Part shown: positions 40,325-49,225 of the stretch, piece after piece
Numbering within the stretch: position 1 is the first letter of the stretch
Layout: the number at the start of each line of letters is the position of its first letter
NCBI RefSeq assembly: GCF_009601505.1
Contig: NZ_WITC01000026.1
Span: 62,001-126,000 of the forward strand
Origin: Sinorhizobium terangae
GTDB lineage: Bacteria > Pseudomonadota > Alphaproteobacteria > Rhizobiales > Rhizobiaceae
Direction of reading: 5' to 3'
DNA length: 64,000 bases
The notes under the pieces: model-generated
What the model was told of the DNA's origin: nothing
The model's database searches: none
What the model saw: the letters and a program-made list of their open reading frames with translations, nothing else
Translations under genes and position numbers: made by a program

Positions 40325-41005
40325 ATGTCGGAATGGTGGACCTACACCCCTGCCGATTTCCTGATGTTTTCGCCACGCGTCTATGTTCGCCTCATCGAGC
40401 GCTACAATCAGGACTTCTGGCCGCTTCACCTCGTTTTCGTGGCCGGCATGCTGGCGATCATGGTTCTCGTGCTCAGGGAGGTGCGCTTGGCAAAGGTCGC
40501 GCTTCTGCCGACCTTGGCCGTGGCCTGGATCTTTTGCGGATGGCAGTTCCTCTGGCTTCGCTATGCAACCATAAACTGGGGCGCGAGCTATGCAGCGATG
40601 GCGTTCTTTGTTCAGGCGGGGCTCCTGGCACTTCTCAGCCTTGATCCGAACCATTGCGTCGCCGTGAGCCGATGGCGCCGCTACGGCGGGTCGGTTCTTG
40701 CCCTGTTCGCGCTCCTGGTTCACCCGCTTCTCGCCCCGTTGTCGACGCGTTCGCTGGCCGCCGCCGAAATCTTCGGCATGATGCCCGATCCGACCGCGAT
40801 CTCGACGCTTGGCGCGGTGCTGGCGATCAGAGGACGACGTCTCTTGCTGCTTCTGCCGATCCCGCTCCTGTGGTGCGGGTTCAGCAGCCTGACCCTCACG
40901 GCGATGGAGGATCGCGGCGCAATCGTCCCGATTGCCTCCATCGTCCTTGTCTCAGTTTTGCTGCTGATCCCTGACCGATGCCGAACCTCGCCCAAAGAGC
41001 GATGA
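40325..41005 (+). CDS. DUF6064-like membrane protein
   Basis: A 226-aa protein starting MSEWWTYTPADFLMFSPRVYVRLIERYNQDFWPLH and then five to six hydrophobic segments. The N-terminal TPADFLMFSPR...YNxxxWPL pattern matches the uncharacterised DUF6064 family, whose members have the same helix layout. GAGGT lies before the start. It follows the aldo/keto reductase, which may be functionally linked. Function unknown. Confidence 0.72.
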   Translation: MSEWWTYTPADFLMFSPRVYVRLIERYNQDFWPLHLVFVAGMLAIMVLVLREVRLAKVALLPTLAVAWIFCGWQFLWLRYATINWGASYAAMAFFVQAGLLALLSLDPNHCVAVSRWRRYGGSVLALFALLVHPLLAPLSTRSLAAAEIFGMMPDPTAISTLGAVLAIRGRRLLLLLPIPLLWCGFSSLTLTAMEDRGAIVPIASIVLVSVLLLIPDRCRTSPKER

Positions 41006-41051
41006 GAAAACCTTTTTCCTGTTGACAGACCGCGTGAGAAAAGGTTTTCTC
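41004..41051 (+). promoter_or_regulatory. LacI promoter with twin operators
   Basis: GAGAAAACCTTTTTCC (41004-41019) and GAGAAAAGGTTTTCTC (41036-41051) are palindromic sites, 7-bp arms perfect in the second, spaced 32 bp start to start (about three helical turns). A TTGACA -35 box lies between them at 41022-41027; the -10 box is not clear. This precedes the lacI-type gene and its operon, so autoregulation is likely. Confidence 0.65.
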
Positions 41052-41101
41052 TAGCTTAACTACGGGAGGGTGCTGCACTGGACAATCCGGCCAACAGACG
41101 C

Positions 41102-42094
41102 GTGACCATTCATGACGTGGCTGCGGCAGCAGGCGTCAGTATTTCAACGGCTTCGAAGGCGCTGAACAATACTGGCCGCATGGGCCCCGAAACGCGCGAG
41201 AGGGTGAAGCGGATCGCGGGCGAAATCGGCTTCAGGCCGAACGCGCTTGCGCGCGGATTGCTCAGCAAGCGCAGCTTCACGATCGGGCTCCTGACGAACG
41301 ACACCTACGGCCGTTTTACCTTGCCGGTCATGGCGGGAATTTCGGAAGCATTGGTCGATCACGGTGTCTCGGTATTCCTGTGCGCCATCGAAGACGATCC
41401 GGCGCTGGGGCAGATCCATGTCCAGGCCATGCTCGACAAGCAGGTCGACGGCATCATCGCCTCCGGCAAGCGCCTGGACCGACGTTTGCCGGTCGATCTG
41501 TCGAGCCTGCCGGTCCCGGTCGTCTATGCCTTTACCGAAGGAACCGAAAACAGCGTGACGCTGCGCTCGGATGATGCGCAGGGCGCGCGTCTTGCGGTCG
41601 AATGGCTGGCAAAGCTCGGACGCCGCCGGATCGCGCATATCACCGGGCCGGAGGATTTCTTCTCGGTCCGGGAGCGCGCCAGCGCCTACCGGGACGTTGC
41701 CGGCGATGTCGAGCCCGTCCTTTACGGCATCTGGGCGGAAAGCTGGGGTCATGAGGCCGTCGGGTCGATCTGGGCTCGGCCCGGCGAAAAGCCGGATGCC
41801 ATCTTCTGCGGCAACGACCAGATCGCCCGTGGCGTGGTGGACGCCTTGCGCGAGCGCGGCGTCAGGGTCCCGGAAGATGTGTCGGTGGTCGGCTTCGACA
41901 ACTGGGAGATCGTCGCGGCACAAACCAGACCGCCGCTGACGTCCGTCGACATGGATTTGAAAGAGCTTGGCCGCGAGGCCGGCCTGACCGTGCTCGCGCT
42001 CGCAGAGGGGCACCGCGTCGAGCCGGGCGTGAGGAAATTGCCGTGCCGGTTGGTTGTCCGGCAATCGTGCGGGGGCGTGAGCCCCACGGAATAA
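41102..42094 (+). CDS. LacI-family transcriptional regulator
   Basis: A LacI/GalR regulator. HTH and hinge: VTIHDVAAAAGVSISTASKALNNTGRMGPETRERVKRIAGEIGFRPNALARGL. The periplasmic-binding-like effector domain follows (TIGLLTNDTYGRFTLPVMAGI, PDAIFCGNDQIARGVVDAL, VSVVGFDNWEI). The coordinate given is the first GTG. There is no ribosome site for it, while GGGAGGG at 41064 is properly spaced for a CTG at 41078 that would add DNPANRR, a normal LacI lead. It is the first gene of the arabinofuranoside operon and probably senses the sugar released by the GH127 enzyme. Confidence 0.9.
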   Translation: MTIHDVAAAAGVSISTASKALNNTGRMGPETRERVKRIAGEIGFRPNALARGLLSKRSFTIGLLTNDTYGRFTLPVMAGISEALVDHGVSVFLCAIEDDPALGQIHVQAMLDKQVDGIIASGKRLDRRLPVDLSSLPVPVVYAFTEGTENSVTLRSDDAQGARLAVEWLAKLGRRRIAHITGPEDFFSVRERASAYRDVAGDVEPVLYGIWAESWGHEAVGSIWARPGEKPDAIFCGNDQIARGVVDALRERGVRVPEDVSVVGFDNWEIVAAQTRPPLTSVDMDLKELGREAGLTVLALAEGHRVEPGVRKLPCRLVVRQSCGGVSPTE

Positions 42095-42133
42095 CGAAAC
42101 GGCGCGAGGAGGCGCCACAACGGGAGGAGTGCC

Positions 42134-43372
42134 ATGATCAAGCGTCTATTGGCAGCAACGAGCATCATTACCTTGTGTCTGGCGTCCGGCGCGTCGGCCG
42201 CCGAGAAGATCGAAATGTGGGTTCGTTCCGGCATCGGCGAATCCTTCAAGAAGGTCGTCGAGGCCTACAATGCCAGCCACGAGAACCAGGTCGCCATGAC
42301 GGAGGTGCCGTTCTCCGAACTGGTGCAGAAATATGCGACCGCGATCGCGGGCGGGCAGGCCCCCGACGCGCTTTCGCTCGACCTCATCTACACTCCGGCC
42401 TTTGCCGCCGCCGGCCAGCTCGAGGACCTGACCGATTGGGCGAAGGCCCTGCCCTACTTCAATTCGCTCTCACCGTCGCACGTCAAGCTCGGTACCTACC
42501 AGGACCGCATCTACGGCCTGCCGCTTTCGGTCGAGACTTCGATCTTTGCCTGGAACAAGGACCTCTACAAGAGAGCCGGCCTCGACCCGGAAAAGGCGCC
42601 GACCAGTTGGGAGGAGATAGAAGCCAATGCCGAAAAGATCCGCGCGCTCGGTGACGATATCTATGGCTTCTACTTCTCCGGCGGCGGCTGCGGCGGCTGC
42701 ATGATCTTCACCTTCACCCCGCTCGTCTGGGGTTCGGGTGCCGACATTCTCTCTGCCGACGGCAAGACGGCGACGCTCGATACCCCGGAAATGCGTAAAG
42801 CCGTCGATATCTATCGCTCTATGGTCAAGAAGGACCTGGTGCCGGCGAGTTCGGCCAGCGACAACGGCGTAAACTTTCTGACTTTCACGAACGGCAAGAT
42901 CGGCCAGCAAAGCATCGGTGCCTTTGCCATCGGCACGCTGGTGACCGAAAACCCCGACATCAACTTCGGCGTGACGCTGATTCCCGGCGTCAACGGCGGA
43001 ACCTCGTCCTTTGCCGGCGGCGATAACTTCGTCATCACCAAGGGCACGAAGAAGATCGACGCAGTGAAGGAATTCCTCGAATACACCTATTCGATGGACG
43101 GCCAGAAGGTGATGGCGAAATACGGCAGCCTGCCGACCCGCGGCGATATCGCCGACAAGGTGCTTGAGGGTCTCGATCCGCGCATGCAGGTGGGAATCAA
43201 GGCGATCGAAGTCGCCAAGACACCCTACACGCTGCAATTCAACGATCTGATCAACAGCGCCAACGGCCCTTGGGCGACGTTCACCAATGCGGCAATCTAT
43301 GGCGACGATGTCGACGGGGCATTCTCGAACGCCCAGTCGGAAATGCAGTCGATCATCGATACTGGCCAGTGA
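42134..43372 (+). CDS. CUT1-type sugar ABC transporter periplasmic binding protein
   Basis: A 412-aa secreted protein with signal peptide MIKRLLAATSIITLCLASGASAA. The mature domain is a MalE-type binding protein: KIEMWVRSGIGESFKKVVEAYNAS, SELVQKYATAIAGGQAPDALSLDLIY, GLPLSVETSIFAWNKDLYKRAGL, FAGGDNFVITKGTKKIDAVKEFLEY. A cysteine-containing glycine loop (SGGGCGGCMIF, about 180) is unusual for this family. Ribosome site GGGAGGAG. It follows the lacI gene and precedes two permeases. The ligand is probably an arabinofuranoside in view of the GH127 gene. Confidence 0.9.
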   Translation: MIKRLLAATSIITLCLASGASAAEKIEMWVRSGIGESFKKVVEAYNASHENQVAMTEVPFSELVQKYATAIAGGQAPDALSLDLIYTPAFAAAGQLEDLTDWAKALPYFNSLSPSHVKLGTYQDRIYGLPLSVETSIFAWNKDLYKRAGLDPEKAPTSWEEIEANAEKIRALGDDIYGFYFSGGGCGGCMIFTFTPLVWGSGADILSADGKTATLDTPEMRKAVDIYRSMVKKDLVPASSASDNGVNFLTFTNGKIGQQSIGAFAIGTLVTENPDINFGVTLIPGVNGGTSSFAGGDNFVITKGTKKIDAVKEFLEYTYSMDGQKVMAKYGSLPTRGDIADKVLEGLDPRMQVGIKAIEVAKTPYTLQFNDLINSANGPWATFTNAAIYGDDVDGAFSNAQSEMQSIIDTGQ

Positions 43373-43438
43373 TTGCAGGCTAGAACCGGGGCCGAAGGCA
43401 ATCCTCCGGCCCCTCTCTTGAACAGGCGGAGAATCGCG

Positions 43439-44356
43439 ATGGCCGGCCCTGGCCCAGGAAAAGCATTGCCCGTGCGCAGGAGACGGCGCCGCTCGCAGTG
43501 GCGCGGGCTTCTTTATATCGCCCCGGCGATGGCCCTCGTCATCGTCTTCTTCGTCATGCCGGTGCTGTTTACCGGGTGGATGAGCCTGCACAACTGGCCG
43601 CTGCTCGGTTCGCCGCGCTGGATCGGCTTCAACAACTATTTCCGCATGGCGAACGACGCGCGCTTCGTCTCGGCGCTGCGCTTCACCACCTACTACACCG
43701 TGATCGTGACGATCGCGATCTTCGCCGTCGCCTTCCCGCTGGCGATCTTCGTCGAGAAACACCGTCGCTTCGTCGGCGCCTACCGCACCATCATCTTCCT
43801 GCCTGTCGTCGTCGGTCTCGCGTCGGCGTCGTTGCTCTGGGTTTGGCTCGCGAATGTCGACAGCGGCTTCATTGGTCCTGCCCTGAAGGCGCTCGGGCTC
43901 GTTGAAAAGAGTCCCAATCTGCTTGCGACTTTCGATAGCGCCTTCTTCACGATCATCGTCATGGTCGTCTGGAAGATCGCCGGCTTCACGATGATCATCC
44001 TGCTCACGGGCCTACAAGCGATTCCATCAGAACTGACCGAAGCCGCCCGCATCGACGGCGCCGGTCGGTGGCAGCGGTTCCGTTATCTCACCTTGCCATT
44101 GATGCGCCGGACGATTGCGCTGGCGCTGATCATTTCGGTGACAGGCTCGATTCTCGCCTTCGACCAGTTCTACATCATGACGAGCGGCGGGCCGCAAAAC
44201 CGCATGATCTCCGTTGTCTACTACATCTTCAACCAGTCCTTCGTGTCCTTCAATCTCGGCTACGGCGCGGCTCTCTCGATCGCGCTCCTGGCTATCCTCG
44301 TGGTTATCAGCGTCGTGCAATTGCGGCTGCTTCGCGTCGGGGAGGATCGTCCTTGA
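43439..44356 (+). CDS. CUT1-type ABC permease (MalF-like)
   Basis: A 305-aa permease that begins with an Arg-rich cytoplasmic tail (LPVRRRRRRSQWRG) and six helices. The EAA loop reads ELTEAARIDGAGRWQRFRYLTLPLM (about 200). GGCGGAGAA precedes ATG 43439. It ends with TGA overlapping the TTG start of the next permease. Pairs with that protein. Confidence 0.9.
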   Translation: MAGPGPGKALPVRRRRRRSQWRGLLYIAPAMALVIVFFVMPVLFTGWMSLHNWPLLGSPRWIGFNNYFRMANDARFVSALRFTTYYTVIVTIAIFAVAFPLAIFVEKHRRFVGAYRTIIFLPVVVGLASASLLWVWLANVDSGFIGPALKALGLVEKSPNLLATFDSAFFTIIVMVVWKIAGFTMIILLTGLQAIPSELTEAARIDGAGRWQRFRYLTLPLMRRTIALALIISVTGSILAFDQFYIMTSGGPQNRMISVVYYIFNQSFVSFNLGYGAALSIALLAILVVISVVQLRLLRVGEDRP

Positions 44357-45243
44357 CCTTTTCCAAGATGAACCCCTCCATGAGCCTCTCCAGCCGGCGC
44401 CGGGCGCGCAAGGCGTTCCAGGCAGAATCCACCTATCACGCAACGGGTGTGGCGATCGCGCTCTTCTTCCTGGCGCCCTTCGCCATCACCCTGCTCGCGT
44501 CGTTCCGACACGGAACGGAGGCCCGTCTGCCGCCATTGCCGCCGTGGCCGGCGAACGGCATCAGCCTCGACTCCTATCGCTCGCTCGACACCTTCGGCGC
44601 CGGTGTCTGGCAGCACACGTTCAATTCACTGCTCGTGTCGCTCGCAACCGTCGCCTTGACCGTCGCCGTCAGCGTCCTCGCCGGCTACGGCTTCTCGCGC
44701 TACCGCTTTCCGTTGAAGAACGTGCTGTTCGTCTTGATCATCGCCACGCTGATGATCCCGTTTCAGTCGATCCTCACGCCGCTCTTCATCATCCTCGCCA
44801 GGCTCGGGCTCAACAATTCGCTGTTCGGGCTGACGCTCGTCTATGTGACGCTGCAGCTTCCCTTCTCGGTCTTCATGATGCGCAATGCCTTCGATGCGGT
44901 GCCGAAGGAGATCGAGGAGGCGGCCCGTATCGATGGTGCCCGCGACCTCAAGCTGCTCTTTCGGGTGCTGATGCCGCTGGTGCTGCCGGGCATCGCGACC
45001 GTCGCGATCTTCGCTTTCCTCAATGCCTGGAACGAATTCCTGGCAGCCCTCGTGCTCTTGTCGAGCAACGAGAAATATACGCTCCCGGTGCTGATGATGG
45101 CGGTGCGCGCCGGTCGTCTCGGCGCCGTCAACTGGGGCGCGGTTCAGGCCGGCGTCGCCGTCATGACCCTGCCCTGCCTCGTCGTCTTCCTGCTTCTGCA
45201 ACGCTACTACATGCGCGGGCTGATGGCCGGCGCCGTCAAATGA
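44353..45243 (+). CDS. CUT1-type ABC permease (MalG-like), TTG start
   Basis: A 296-aa permease with six helices, EAA loop EIEEAARIDGARDLKLLFRVLMPLVLPG and a C-terminal RYYMRGLMAGAVK typical of MalG-like proteins. I assign the TTG at 44353 because GGAGG at 44341 is correctly spaced and the codon overlaps the upstream stop (TTGA); an ATG at 44368 would work only without a ribosome site. Confidence 0.88.
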   Translation: MTFSKMNPSMSLSSRRRARKAFQAESTYHATGVAIALFFLAPFAITLLASFRHGTEARLPPLPPWPANGISLDSYRSLDTFGAGVWQHTFNSLLVSLATVALTVAVSVLAGYGFSRYRFPLKNVLFVLIIATLMIPFQSILTPLFIILARLGLNNSLFGLTLVYVTLQLPFSVFMMRNAFDAVPKEIEEAARIDGARDLKLLFRVLMPLVLPGIATVAIFAFLNAWNEFLAALVLLSSNEKYTLPVLMMAVRAGRLGAVNWGAVQAGVAVMTLPCLVVFLLLQRYYMRGLMAGAVK

Positions 45244-45265
45244 ACTCCAGCAAACGGATGAAGTC

Positions 45266-47194
45266 ATGAACAAACCTCGACACGATCGCCAGTTCCGCCC
45301 CCTCCCTGTTCCGAGCGTTGAAGTGCACGGGCTTTTCGGCGATCGCCAGGACGCGATCTGCGAATCCACCGCCGAAGTCCTGCTCGACCGCTGCGTCGAG
45401 GCTGGGATGCTCAGGGCGATCGACGTCGACCAGCCGAGCCCCGGCATCGTCATCCCGCTGCAGGCCTGGTCGGGCTCGACGCAGATGTTCTGGGACAGTG
45501 ACCTCGGAAAATCGATCGAGACGATTGCCTATTCGCTCTACCGCAAGCCCAACGCCAGGCTCGAGGCACGGGTCGATGCGATCGTCGACATGTATGAAAA
45601 GCTGCAGGACAAGGACGGTTACCTGAACGCCTGGTTCCAGAGGGTGCAGCCCGGCCGGCGCTGGACCAATCTTCGCGATCATCACGAGCTCTACTGTGCC
45701 GGTCACCTGATCGAGGGAGCCGTCGCCTATTATCAGGCTACGGGAAAGCGCAAGCTGCTCGACGTCATGTGCCGCTTTGCTGACTATATGATCAAGGTCT
45801 TCGGCCATGGCGAAGGGCAGTTGCCGGGCTACTGCGGCCATGAAGAAATCGAGCTCGCGCTCGTAAAGCTTGCCCGCGTCACGGGCGAGAAGAAATATCT
45901 CGATCTCGCCAAGTTCTTCATCGACGAGCGCGGCAGAGAGCCTCATTTCTTCACCGAGGAAGCGATCCGCGACGGCCGCGATCCGAGGCAGTTCATCCAG
46001 AAGACCTACGAATACAATCAGGCGCATCTGCCGGTCAGAGAGCAGAAGAAGGTCGTCGGCCATGCCGTGCGCGCCATGTATCTCTACTCCGGCATGGCGG
46101 ACATCGCGACCGAATACAACGACGACACCCTCACCTCGGCGCTCGAAACCCTTTGGGACGACCTGACGACCAAGCAGATGTATGTCACCGGCGGCATCGG
46201 GCCGGCGGCTTCGAACGAAGGCTTCACGGAGTATTACGACCTTCCGAACGAGAGCGCCTATGCAGAGACCTGCGCCTCAGTCGGTCTCGTCTTCTGGGCA
46301 AGCCGTATGCTCGGACGCGGCCCGAACAGGCGCTATGCGGACATCATGGAGCAAGCGCTCTACAATGGCGCCATGGCCGGTCTTTCGCTCGACGGGAAGA
46401 CATTCTTCTACGAGAACCCGCTTGAAAGCGCGGGCAAGCATCATCGCTGGGTCTGGCACCATTGCCCCTGCTGCCCGCCGAACATCTCGCGGCTGCTCGC
46501 CTCCATTGGCTCCTACATGTACGCCGTGGCAGACGACGAAATCGCCATCCATCTTTACGGCGAGAGCAAGGGCCACTTCGAAATCGGCGGAAAGAAGGTC
46601 GAGCTTGCGCAGAAGACCCGTTATCCCTGGGAGGGGGCAATCCGCTTCGACGTCACGACGCAGGATCCGGCGCGGTTCTCGCTGTCGCTGCGCATTCCCG
46701 AATGGGCGGAAGGCGCAGCGTTGAAACTGAACGGCGAGGCGATCGATCTTTCGGAGGTAACGATCGACGGCTACGCTCGCATCGAGCGCGAATGGCGAAG
46801 CGGCGACCGCGTGGAGCTCGATATCCCGCTGACGCCGCGCACGCTCTGGGCCAATCCGCAGGTGCGGCAGGACACTGGCCGCGTCGCGCTCATGCGCGGT
46901 CCGCTCGTCTATTGCGCAGAGGCAACCGACAACGGCGCGGGCTTGAACGGGATCGTGCTTGGTTCCGATGTCTCGAAGGCAAAGACTGCAGAAATCGCTG
47001 AGCTGCGCGGGGCAGTCGCACTCGACATTCCCGTCGCCCGCGACAACGCGGATGACTGGGGACCCACGCTCTATCGCACGACGCCGCCGAAGGTGAACCA
47101 GGCGACCGCCCGCTTCGTTCCCTACCATCTATGGGACAACCGCACACCCGGCGAAATGCTCGTCTGGCTGCGCGCCGGTGAAGTCGGGCGGTGA
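45266..47194 (+). CDS. GH127 beta-L-arabinofuranosidase
   Basis: A 642-aa glycoside hydrolase of the GH127/DUF1680 family. The expected zinc site is complete: Glu334 and Cys336 in ESAYAETCAS and the Cys402-Cys403 pair in HHCPCCPPNISR; in characterised HypBA1 these correspond to Glu338, Cys340, Cys417 (nucleophile) and Cys418. The alpha/alpha barrel covers about 30-420 and beta domains follow. No signal peptide, so it acts in the cytoplasm on sugars imported by the transporter encoded around it. It lies between the second permease and the ATPase of one operon. Substrates are likely beta-L-arabinofuranosides such as those from hydroxyproline-rich plant glycoproteins. Confidence 0.9.
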   Translation: MNKPRHDRQFRPLPVPSVEVHGLFGDRQDAICESTAEVLLDRCVEAGMLRAIDVDQPSPGIVIPLQAWSGSTQMFWDSDLGKSIETIAYSLYRKPNARLEARVDAIVDMYEKLQDKDGYLNAWFQRVQPGRRWTNLRDHHELYCAGHLIEGAVAYYQATGKRKLLDVMCRFADYMIKVFGHGEGQLPGYCGHEEIELALVKLARVTGEKKYLDLAKFFIDERGREPHFFTEEAIRDGRDPRQFIQKTYEYNQAHLPVREQKKVVGHAVRAMYLYSGMADIATEYNDDTLTSALETLWDDLTTKQMYVTGGIGPAASNEGFTEYYDLPNESAYAETCASVGLVFWASRMLGRGPNRRYADIMEQALYNGAMAGLSLDGKTFFYENPLESAGKHHRWVWHHCPCCPPNISRLLASIGSYMYAVADDEIAIHLYGESKGHFEIGGKKVELAQKTRYPWEGAIRFDVTTQDPARFSLSLRIPEWAEGAALKLNGEAIDLSEVTIDGYARIEREWRSGDRVELDIPLTPRTLWANPQVRQDTGRVALMRGPLVYCAEATDNGAGLNGIVLGSDVSKAKTAEIAELRGAVALDIPVARDNADDWGPTLYRTTPPKVNQATARFVPYHLWDNRTPGEMLVWLRAGEVGR

Positions 47195-47198
47195 TGGC

Positions 47199-48272
47199 AT
47201 GAATGAAACCGGAGTTGTATTGACGGATATTCGCAAGAACTTCGGCAGCGTGGAGGTCATCCATGGCATCGACCTCAGGATTGCCGAAGGCTCTTTCGTC
47301 GTCTTCGTCGGCCCGTCCGGCTGCGGCAAGTCGACGTTGCTGCGCATGATTGCGGGCCTCGAGGAGGTCACCGATGGCGAGATCGAGATCAAGGGGCGCA
47401 ACGTCACCGATCTCGATCCCTCCGACCGCGGCATCGCCATGGTCTTTCAATCCTATGCCCTCTACCCGCACATGAGTGTGCGCGAAAATCTCGCCTTCGG
47501 CCTCAAGATGGCGCGCACCGAAACGGTGGAGATCGATGCGCGCGTGAAAGCCGCCTCCGCAATCCTGAAGATCGACCACCTGCTCGACCGTCGCCCAGGC
47601 CAGCTTTCTGGCGGCCAGCGCCAGCGCGTCGCGATCGGACGGGCGATCGTGCGCAAACCCGATGTCTTTCTGTTCGATGAACCGCTTTCCAACCTCGATG
47701 CGGAGTTGCGCGTTTCGATGCGCATCGAGATCGCCAGACTTCATCGCGAGCTCGGCAATACGATGATCTATGTCACCCACGATCAGACCGAGGCGATGAC
47801 GCTCGCCGACAAGATCGTCGTGTTGCGTGACGGCCGCATCGAGCAGGCAGGAACGCCGCGCGAGGTCTACGAGAATCCCGCCAATATCTTCGTTGCGGGC
47901 TTCATCGGTTCGCCGCGTATGAACCTGCTCGACGCGGTCTGGTTGGGCAATGGACGCGTCCGCGTCGCGGGCAACGAGATGTCGGTGCCCGTCGCCGGCG
48001 AGGGTTTGCAGATCGGAGAAAAGGTTTCCTTTGGAGCGAGGCCGGAGCACCTTTTCGTGACCGACGGCGGACAGGAACACATTCCTGCAAAAGTCGATTT
48101 TGCCGAATATCTCGGCGGCACCCAGTATCTCTATTGCCAGCTTGCCGATGGCCAGCCGCTCATTGCCGAATATCGCTCGGGACCGGAAATCAATGCCGGC
48201 AGCACGATAGCCCTTTCGGTCGACGACAATCAGCGGCGGCTGTTCGCGGCGGACGGGCGGCGACTGAGCTGA
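47199..48272 (+). CDS. CUT1-type ABC transporter ATPase (UgpC/MsmK-like)
   Basis: A 357-aa ATPase: Walker A GPSGCGKST (about 38), Q-loop VFQSYALYPHMSV, signature LSGGQRQRVAIGRA (about 135), Walker B FLFDEPLSNLDAELR and switch VTHDQTEAMTLADK, then a C-terminal regulatory domain (IGSPRMNLLDAV onward). It energises the arabinoside importer. It starts 5 bp after the GH127 stop. Its location at the 3' end, after the hydrolase, is normal for rhizobial CUT1 operons. Confidence 0.92.
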   Translation: MNETGVVLTDIRKNFGSVEVIHGIDLRIAEGSFVVFVGPSGCGKSTLLRMIAGLEEVTDGEIEIKGRNVTDLDPSDRGIAMVFQSYALYPHMSVRENLAFGLKMARTETVEIDARVKAASAILKIDHLLDRRPGQLSGGQRQRVAIGRAIVRKPDVFLFDEPLSNLDAELRVSMRIEIARLHRELGNTMIYVTHDQTEAMTLADKIVVLRDGRIEQAGTPREVYENPANIFVAGFIGSPRMNLLDAVWLGNGRVRVAGNEMSVPVAGEGLQIGEKVSFGARPEHLFVTDGGQEHIPAKVDFAEYLGGTQYLYCQLADGQPLIAEYRSGPEINAGSTIALSVDDNQRRLFAADGRRLS

Positions 48273-48289
48273 TCCGGGATACTGCTGGA

Positions 48290-48318
48290 GCGGCAGGCCG
48301 GTATCCAAGGCTTGCCGC
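48290..48318. terminator. Hairpin between convergent arabinoside and hydroxyquinol operons
   Basis: GCGGCAGGCC (48290-48299) and GGCTTGCCGC (48309-48318) pair with one G-T wobble around a 9-base loop, in the 50-bp gap between the two converging operons. Likely bidirectional. Confidence 0.55.
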
Positions 48319-48323
48319 CTCCC

Positions 48324-49217
48324 TCACCTTCCTCTTTCGCCGACGCGCGCCAAGACGAAGTCGTGCTCCACCTCCCAGAAGTCGCCTTCGAAGTCATATT
48401 CCTTCGCACGCACCGGGTCGTGCGTCCGCTTGAACTCAGCGAGCAGGCTTTCCTTCACGCCGAAGACCGCGTCGGAACTGATGTAGGGGTCGTCCGGATC
48501 GAAGATGTGCGTGATCAGTGTCTCGAAGCCACCGGCCTTGATGATGTAGTGCAGATGGGCCGGACGGTTGGGATGGCGGCCGAGATGGTCGAGCATCTGA
48601 CCCACCGGCCCGTCGTTCGGGATCGGATAGTATTTCGGCTTCACCGCGCGAAACCAGTAGCGCCCGTCGAGCCCGGTCCGGAACACCCCGCGCAAGTTGA
48701 AGTCCGGCTGGATACCTTGCTGCTGGACGTCGTAGAAGCCCTCGTCGTTCGCCTGCCAGACATCGAGCACGGCGTCGGCGATCGGGTTGCCGCTGGTATC
48801 GAGAATCCGCCCCTGGATGAACAGGTCCTCGCCCTTTTGGTCGAGGCAGATATTGGCGCCCATCTCAAGTTCCGGAGCTCCCTTGACGTGGAAGGGGCCG
48901 AGCACGGTGCTTTCGGAGGCGCCGGAAGGCTTGCGGTTGTTGATGGCGTCCACGAGCATCGAGACGCCGAGCGTGTCCGACAGCAGGATGAACTCCTGCC
49001 GCCACTCGTTGCACATCTGCCCCGTTCTGGTCAGGAACAGGATCGCTTGCAGCCACTCCTCCTGCGTCGGCTCGATTTCCTTCACGGCCTCGTGCAGCTT
49101 GCGGATGACGACTTCCATCACCTGCTTCAGCCGCGCGTCCTTGGCGTTCTTGTTGCGGCCGGTGACGACCTCGATGGAATTCTCTTCGGTGAAAAAACCT
49201 CGTTCATGCGCTTCCAT
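48324..49217 (-). CDS. Intradiol ring-cleavage dioxygenase, hydroxyquinol 1,2-dioxygenase type (copy 1)
   Basis: A 297-aa catechol-type dioxygenase with an N-terminal helical linker domain. The four non-heme Fe(III) ligands can be seen: Tyr in DVWQANDEGFYD (about 161), Tyr in KPKYYPIPNDGP (about 197), and two His in RPAHLHYIIKA (about 221, 223). It closes a nine-gene operon and starts 8 bp after the TfdB-like monooxygenase. Hydroxyquinol 1,2-dioxygenases give maleylacetate, consistent with the reductase at 55780. A second copy lies at the other end of the operon, with different sequence, so substrates may differ. Confidence 0.87.
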   Translation of the reverse strand: MEAHERGFFTEENSIEVVTGRNKNAKDARLKQVMEVVIRKLHEAVKEIEPTQEEWLQAILFLTRTGQMCNEWRQEFILLSDTLGVSMLVDAINNRKPSGASESTVLGPFHVKGAPELEMGANICLDQKGEDLFIQGRILDTSGNPIADAVLDVWQANDEGFYDVQQQGIQPDFNLRGVFRTGLDGRYWFRAVKPKYYPIPNDGPVGQMLDHLGRHPNRPAHLHYIIKAGGFETLITHIFDPDDPYISSDAVFGVKESLLAEFKRTHDPVRAKEYDFEGDFWEVEHDFVLARVGERGR

Positions 49218-49225
49218 AGTGGTCC

